Below are positions 61,215-64,000 of a stretch of 64,000 bases of DNA, in pieces. Origin of the DNA: JBBRHQ01 sp963781345 (GTDB taxonomy: Bacteria > Actinomycetota > Thermoleophilia > Solirubrobacterales > 70-9); contig CAWAFQ010000009.1 of the NCBI GenBank assembly GCA_963781345.1, positions 52,212 through 116,211 on the forward strand, read 5' to 3'. The notes under the pieces were generated by a model that was given only the letters and a program-made list of their open reading frames with translations, was not told the origin of the DNA and ran no database searches. The first letter of the stretch is position 1. Every line of letters starts with the position of its first letter. A program made the translations under genes and the position numbers.

Positions 61215-62084
61215 TCAGAGCGGGAGCATCCGCCGCAGCGCCGCGGCCTGGGCTCGGCTCAGCCGCAGTGCCTCGCCTCGCAGGCGGGGAACGAGGCGGC
61301 GTGCCGGGTCGTCCTCGCGTTCGGCCTCGAGTTCCTCGATGCCGTGCCCGACCGCCTCGCGGACCGCGTCTCGAAGCCGCGCCGCGCCGCCGGCGTCAGC
61401 CCAGGAGGAGCCGAACTCCCGGGCGTCGATCGGAGCCCCCAGACGACCGTAGATCCGCTGCGGCCGGGGGAGCGGCGTCGGCCCCAGCCCGCGAACAACG
61501 GGAAAGAGCAGGTCGGGGTCGATGTCGAGGCGCTTCGCGAGAGCGCGAGCCGGCGCGTAGAGCGCATCGTCGGCGTCGGCGACGACCGCCCACATGTCGT
61601 CGACTCCGATCATCGACGACGGCACCACCGCGTAGCCGAACTCCAGGGCGAGGCGCGCAAAGCCGATCCGCTCGCGCCAGACGAGCGGATAGTGCTCGCC
61701 GCGGCGCCGCGCCACCTCGCGCCCGCCTCCCGGGAAGACGAGCACGGGCTGCCCGGCATCGAGCAGCTCTCGCGTGTTCTCCCGTGTCCCGCTGACCGTG
61801 CCGAAACGGGTGAGCAGATCGCGCCACAGCGGCACCCTGTAGTGCTGGCGCTCTCCGAGCGAGCGGACGAGGACGCCGGTCCGCTCGTGGATGTCGAGGA
61901 CCAAGAAGGGGACATCGAAGAGTCCCAGGGTGGTGTGGTTTCCGACCAGCAGGTAGCGTCCGTCTGCGGGGAGGTTCTCGAAGCCGTCGATGCGCGGGTC
62001 TGTGAGCGCGCGCCAGGGCGCCAGCAGCGCCTTGGCGGCGGCGAACTCCGCCGAGCTCGGGGCATCGAAGTCGGCGATGTTCAT
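61215..62084 (-). CDS. LPLAT-superfamily acyltransferase (DGAT/phytyl-ester-synthase-like)
   Basis: 289 residues. DGRYLLVGNHTTLGLFDVPF has the acyltransferase Asn-His (H50) and an Asp at 57, so the spacing is H-x6-D rather than the canonical H-x4-D. PVLVFPGGGREVARRRGEHY matches the FPGGxRE block of plant-type DGAT/phytyl ester synthase enzymes. It probably esterifies a neutral lipid at the membrane, complementing WS/DGAT at 29854. Monocistronic. Confidence 0.82.
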   Translation of the reverse strand: MNIADFDAPSSAEFAAAKALLAPWRALTDPRIDGFENLPADGRYLLVGNHTTLGLFDVPFLVLDIHERTGVLVRSLGERQHYRVPLWRDLLTRFGTVSGTRENTRELLDAGQPVLVFPGGGREVARRRGEHYPLVWRERIGFARLALEFGYAVVPSSMIGVDDMWAVVADADDALYAPARALAKRLDIDPDLLFPVVRGLGPTPLPRPQRIYGRLGAPIDAREFGSSWADAGGAARLRDAVREAVGHGIEELEAEREDDPARRLVPRLRGEALRLSRAQAAALRRMLPL

Positions 62085-62144
62085 GCCGGGGCGTCGGGAC
62101 CGGGATCGAGCGCCCGCGCGCTGCGGGCGGGGCCAGCCCCGCGC

Positions 62145-62615
62145 TCAGGCATCGAGCGCGGCCGACAGCGCCGAGAGTTGGCCCTCGTCGAAATCGCCGC
62201 CGCCCTGCCATGAGATCCGCCCGTCGCGCTCGACGAGCGCCGCCGCGACCTTCTGCGTGCCGGTGAGCCCGAGGGCGTCGAGCACGCGCTGAACGTCGGT
62301 GTACGCGGTCAGCGTCCGAGCCCGCGCCGCGGGGTCGGGTATTCCACGGGTCATCCCACCGTCGATGAACCGTCGCAGCGGCGCCCACGGGCGCGAGATC
62401 GTCGGCAGCTCGTACACGCGCAGGCCCGGCAGGCGTCGCTCGAGCTCGAGAAGCGGCGGCAACCACCGGTCGACGACCTCCTGCTGGGAGCGATGAAACG
62501 CGACCAGCAAGACGTTGCGCTCGCTCCCCAGATCCCCGGGGAGGCGGTAGCTGCGGCCGTCGAGCCCGCGGGCCTCGATCTCGGGGAATCGTCTCTGTGG
62601 TTCCACGGTCAGCAT
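62145..62615 (-). CDS. Thioredoxin-fold-like protein, unknown
   Basis: 156 residues: FPEIEARGLDGRSYRLPGDL, NVLLVAFHRSQQEVVDRWLP, RRLPGLRVYELPTISRPWAP and KVAAALVERDGRISWQGGGD follow the strand order of AhpC/thioredoxin-like proteins, but the CxxC or peroxidatic Cys is missing (FHRSQQ in its place). It may be an assembly factor or a redox-inactive relative. Located after the acyltransferase on the same strand. Confidence 0.6.
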   Translation of the reverse strand: MLTVEPQRRFPEIEARGLDGRSYRLPGDLGSERNVLLVAFHRSQQEVVDRWLPPLLELERRLPGLRVYELPTISRPWAPLRRFIDGGMTRGIPDPAARARTLTAYTDVQRVLDALGLTGTQKVAAALVERDGRISWQGGGDFDEGQLSALSAALDA

Positions 62616-62731
62616 CTTGACGCAGACGCCGACCGGCGCAGGCGGGCCGGTCCCTCGCCGCGTCCGCGGCCGCCTCTATATATCTGGCGTCGGCCTAGAT
62701 GAAAACGACCCGGCCGGCGAAGGAGATCGAC

Positions 62732-62941
62732 ATGTACTTCGCGATCCGCCGCAGCAAGGACGGCCAGTACTGGTGGCGCGCAGTCGGGGACAACAACGAG
62801 ATCATGGCCGCCTCGGAGTTGATGACCACGAAGCAGAGCTGTGAGCACGCCATCCGGGTGATCCAGGTAGATGCCGGGGCCGCCCCTGTGCGCGATCAGA
62901 GTGGCGACTCAGCGGCGTCAGCCCGGCGCCGGGCGGCCTAG
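62732..62941 (+). CDS. YegP-like DUF1508 protein
   Basis: 69 residues from the ATG at 62732, preceded by GAAGGAG. YFAIRRSKDGQYWWRAVGDN and EIMAASELMTTKQSCEHAIR form one DUF1508 repeat (beta-beta-alpha). YegP proteins have one or two such repeats and no known activity. The C-terminal tail is Ala/Arg-rich and low complexity. Confidence 0.82.
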   Translation: MYFAIRRSKDGQYWWRAVGDNNEIMAASELMTTKQSCEHAIRVIQVDAGAAPVRDQSGDSAASARRRAA

Positions 62942-62955
62942 ATCCAGAGAACCTG

Positions 62956-63768
62956 TCAGCTCTGCGGGCGGCGACCCCTGGCCCGCGCCAGGTAGCTCGC
63001 CGCTGACTCGCGGCCCTCCGCGTCGCCGAGCGCTGCCAGGAGGCCGTCGGCGTCGGACCAGCTGCGCATGGTGCCGACCATCTCCTCGGTGACCGCGTTG
63101 GTGTGGCGCTTGGTCGCCAGCAGCGCCATCCGCGGCTTGCTCGCCAGCGCAGCAGCCAGCTCCTCGACCGATCGGTCGAGATCCTCGGGGGCCACCACGC
63201 GGTTGAGGAACCCCGCCCCCAGTGCCTCGGCCGCGCCGAAGGGACGGCAGGTCATCACCAGCTCCTTCGTCAGCGCCGGGCCGATCTCGCGCACCAGCCT
63301 GGGAATCCCGCCCCAGGCAAGCGGGATGCCGAGGTCGACCTCGGGGATCGAGAGGTTGGCGCCCTCCTCGGCGACGCGCAGGTCACAGGCGGCCGCCAGC
63401 ACGAGGCCCCCACCGACGCAGTGGCCACGGATCTTGGCGATCGTGACGGCCTCCATCCGCTCGAGCGAGTCGGCCATCAGCCGCCCTGCATCCGCCTCCT
63501 GGCGCGCACTCCACGCGTCGCGCTCACCGAGGCCGGCGCTTGCCCCGCCGAAGGCCGCGACGTCCGCGCCCGCCGAGAAGGCGCGACCCCGGCCGGCGAC
63601 GACGACGACCTTGAGATCCGGTCGGGTGTCGAACCACCTGGCGGCCTCGGCCAGCTCGCGCAGCGTCTGGGGGCTGAGCGGATTGAGCTTGTCGGGGCGG
63701 TTGAGATGGAGCGCCCCCCGGGCTCCCTCAACCGCGACCTCGATCGTCTCGAACGTGGGCTCGCTCAT
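62956..63768 (-). CDS. Enoyl-CoA hydratase/isomerase (crotonase family)
   Basis: 270 residues. The oxyanion-hole regions are GRGRAFSAGADVAAFGG and KIRGHCVGGGLVLAAACDLR; SIPEVDLGIPLAWGGIPRL carries the position where a hydratase Glu is expected (Glu present in IPEVDLG). It hydrates or isomerises enoyl-CoA in fatty-acid or aromatic degradation. The start at 63768 is divergent from the partial gene at 63873. Confidence 0.9.
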   Translation of the reverse strand: MSEPTFETIEVAVEGARGALHLNRPDKLNPLSPQTLRELAEAARWFDTRPDLKVVVVAGRGRAFSAGADVAAFGGASAGLGERDAWSARQEADAGRLMADSLERMEAVTIAKIRGHCVGGGLVLAAACDLRVAEEGANLSIPEVDLGIPLAWGGIPRLVREIGPALTKELVMTCRPFGAAEALGAGFLNRVVAPEDLDRSVEELAAALASKPRMALLATKRHTNAVTEEMVGTMRSWSDADGLLAALGDAEGRESAASYLARARGRRPQS

Positions 63769-63872
63769 TGCTGGGATCCTATGAGGCGCCGCCGGCTCCG
63801 TCCTCGCCCGGCCGCTAGCCTTGGCCGCGTGATGCCGCGACTCGGTCCGATCGGCCCTCTGGAAGTGGTGCT

Positions 63873-64000
63873 TTGACGACGGGCGGCGACGGCCCCGGAG
63901 CCGCTCAGTCCCCGCGCGAGATCCTCCCCGGCCTTCACCACTGGAAGGCGGTCCACCCGCGGATCGAGATCGAGGTTGGCTGCCACTACCTCGCCTCCTC
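63873..64000 (+). CDS. Start of a metallo-beta-lactamase-fold hydrolase (partial)
   Basis: From a TTG at 63873 the frame reads to the window end. REILPGLHHWKAVHPRIEIE and VGCHYLAS match the first strands of MBL-fold hydrolases (glyoxalase II-like) before the HxHxDH motif, which would lie beyond the edge. A 14-codon open frame (63832-63876) ends in a TGA that overlaps this TTG, hinting at coupled translation. The start codon is uncertain. Confidence 0.45.
   Translation, partial: MTTGGDGPGAAQSPREILPGLHHWKAVHPRIEIEVGCHYLAS

Overview
The window looks like a chromosomal stretch of a high-GC Gram-positive actinomycete. G+C-rich codons dominate, coding density is high, and GTG/TTG starts occur. There are two F420-type enzymes, a WS/DGAT acyltransferase, a CIRCE-controlled groESL and many secreted beta-sandwich or repeat proteins. 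I infer the class Thermoleophilia (Solirubrobacterales-like) from this mix; no rRNA or marker phylogeny is available here to prove it.

Layout. 1-3.2 kb: truncated RTX-type secreted protein, ASCH protein and a frameshifted arylsulfotransferase. 3.1-5.3 kb: CIRCE-groES-groEL-terminator. 5.3-6.6 kb: a GC-rich tandem repeat and an AbiEi/DUF559 nuclease-like gene bracketed by two 49-bp palindromic repeats. 6.6-9.2 kb: NAD(P)-binding protein, 7Fe ferredoxin and Mrp-type Fe-S scaffold ATPase. 9.2-16 kb: a large secreted Ig-like protein, the agmatine-to-putrescine pair aguA-aguB and two tandem GH26-like secreted glycosidases. 16-24.6 kb: metallopeptidase, cyclophilin, class III aminotransferase, a divergent ArsR / DUF2892-MMPL efflux unit, GMC oxidoreductase, a repeat-stalk surface protein and a K+ channel. 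24.6-29.9 kb: tRNA-Ser(UGA) with a duplicated 3' half, MFS transporter, aldonolactone oxidase, PLP aldolase-like protein, tRNA-Ser(GCU) and an L,D-transpeptidase. 29.9-35.2 kb: WS/DGAT, lipoprotein, pyruvate kinase, F420 reductase-like protein and small proteins. 35.3-37.2 kb: tRNA-Arg(ACG) followed by repeated copies of its 3' half, with a hicBA toxin-antitoxin module and a surface protein between them. 37.3-41.7 kb: aldehyde dehydrogenase, homocysteine methyltransferase, a chimeric recombination scar and a multiply frameshifted sulfatase. 41.9-47.5 kb: an ECF sigma factor fused to its own zinc-finger/transmembrane tail, a small secreted repeat protein, a SulP transporter and an extended SDR. 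47.8-54.8 kb: VOC protein, a 558-bp secreted-protein cassette present twice 5.2 kb apart, a tocopherol-cyclase homologue, beta-lactamase-like hydrolase, PlsC acyltransferase, arginase-family protein and YjbQ. 54.9-64 kb: CoA-binding protein, Ddn-like F420 enzyme, a coupled PKD/collagen-like surface operon, LURP-one protein, frameshifted PHP phosphatase and PfkB kinase, acyltransferase, thioredoxin-like protein, YegP-like protein, enoyl-CoA hydratase and the start of a metallo-beta-lactamase-fold protein.

The main themes are housekeeping genes interleaved with a secreted/surface repertoire (RTX, Ig-like, PKD, three related repeat-stalk proteins, GH26-like enzymes), lipid and redox chemistry, and clear traces of recombination: tRNA 3'-end duplications, a recent cassette duplication and a chimeric gene scar.

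About ten genes carry apparent single-base frameshifts that split otherwise well-conserved domains. This is more than expected for a healthy genome and suggests either sequence/assembly errors or real decay. Their coordinates below span the rejoined frames.
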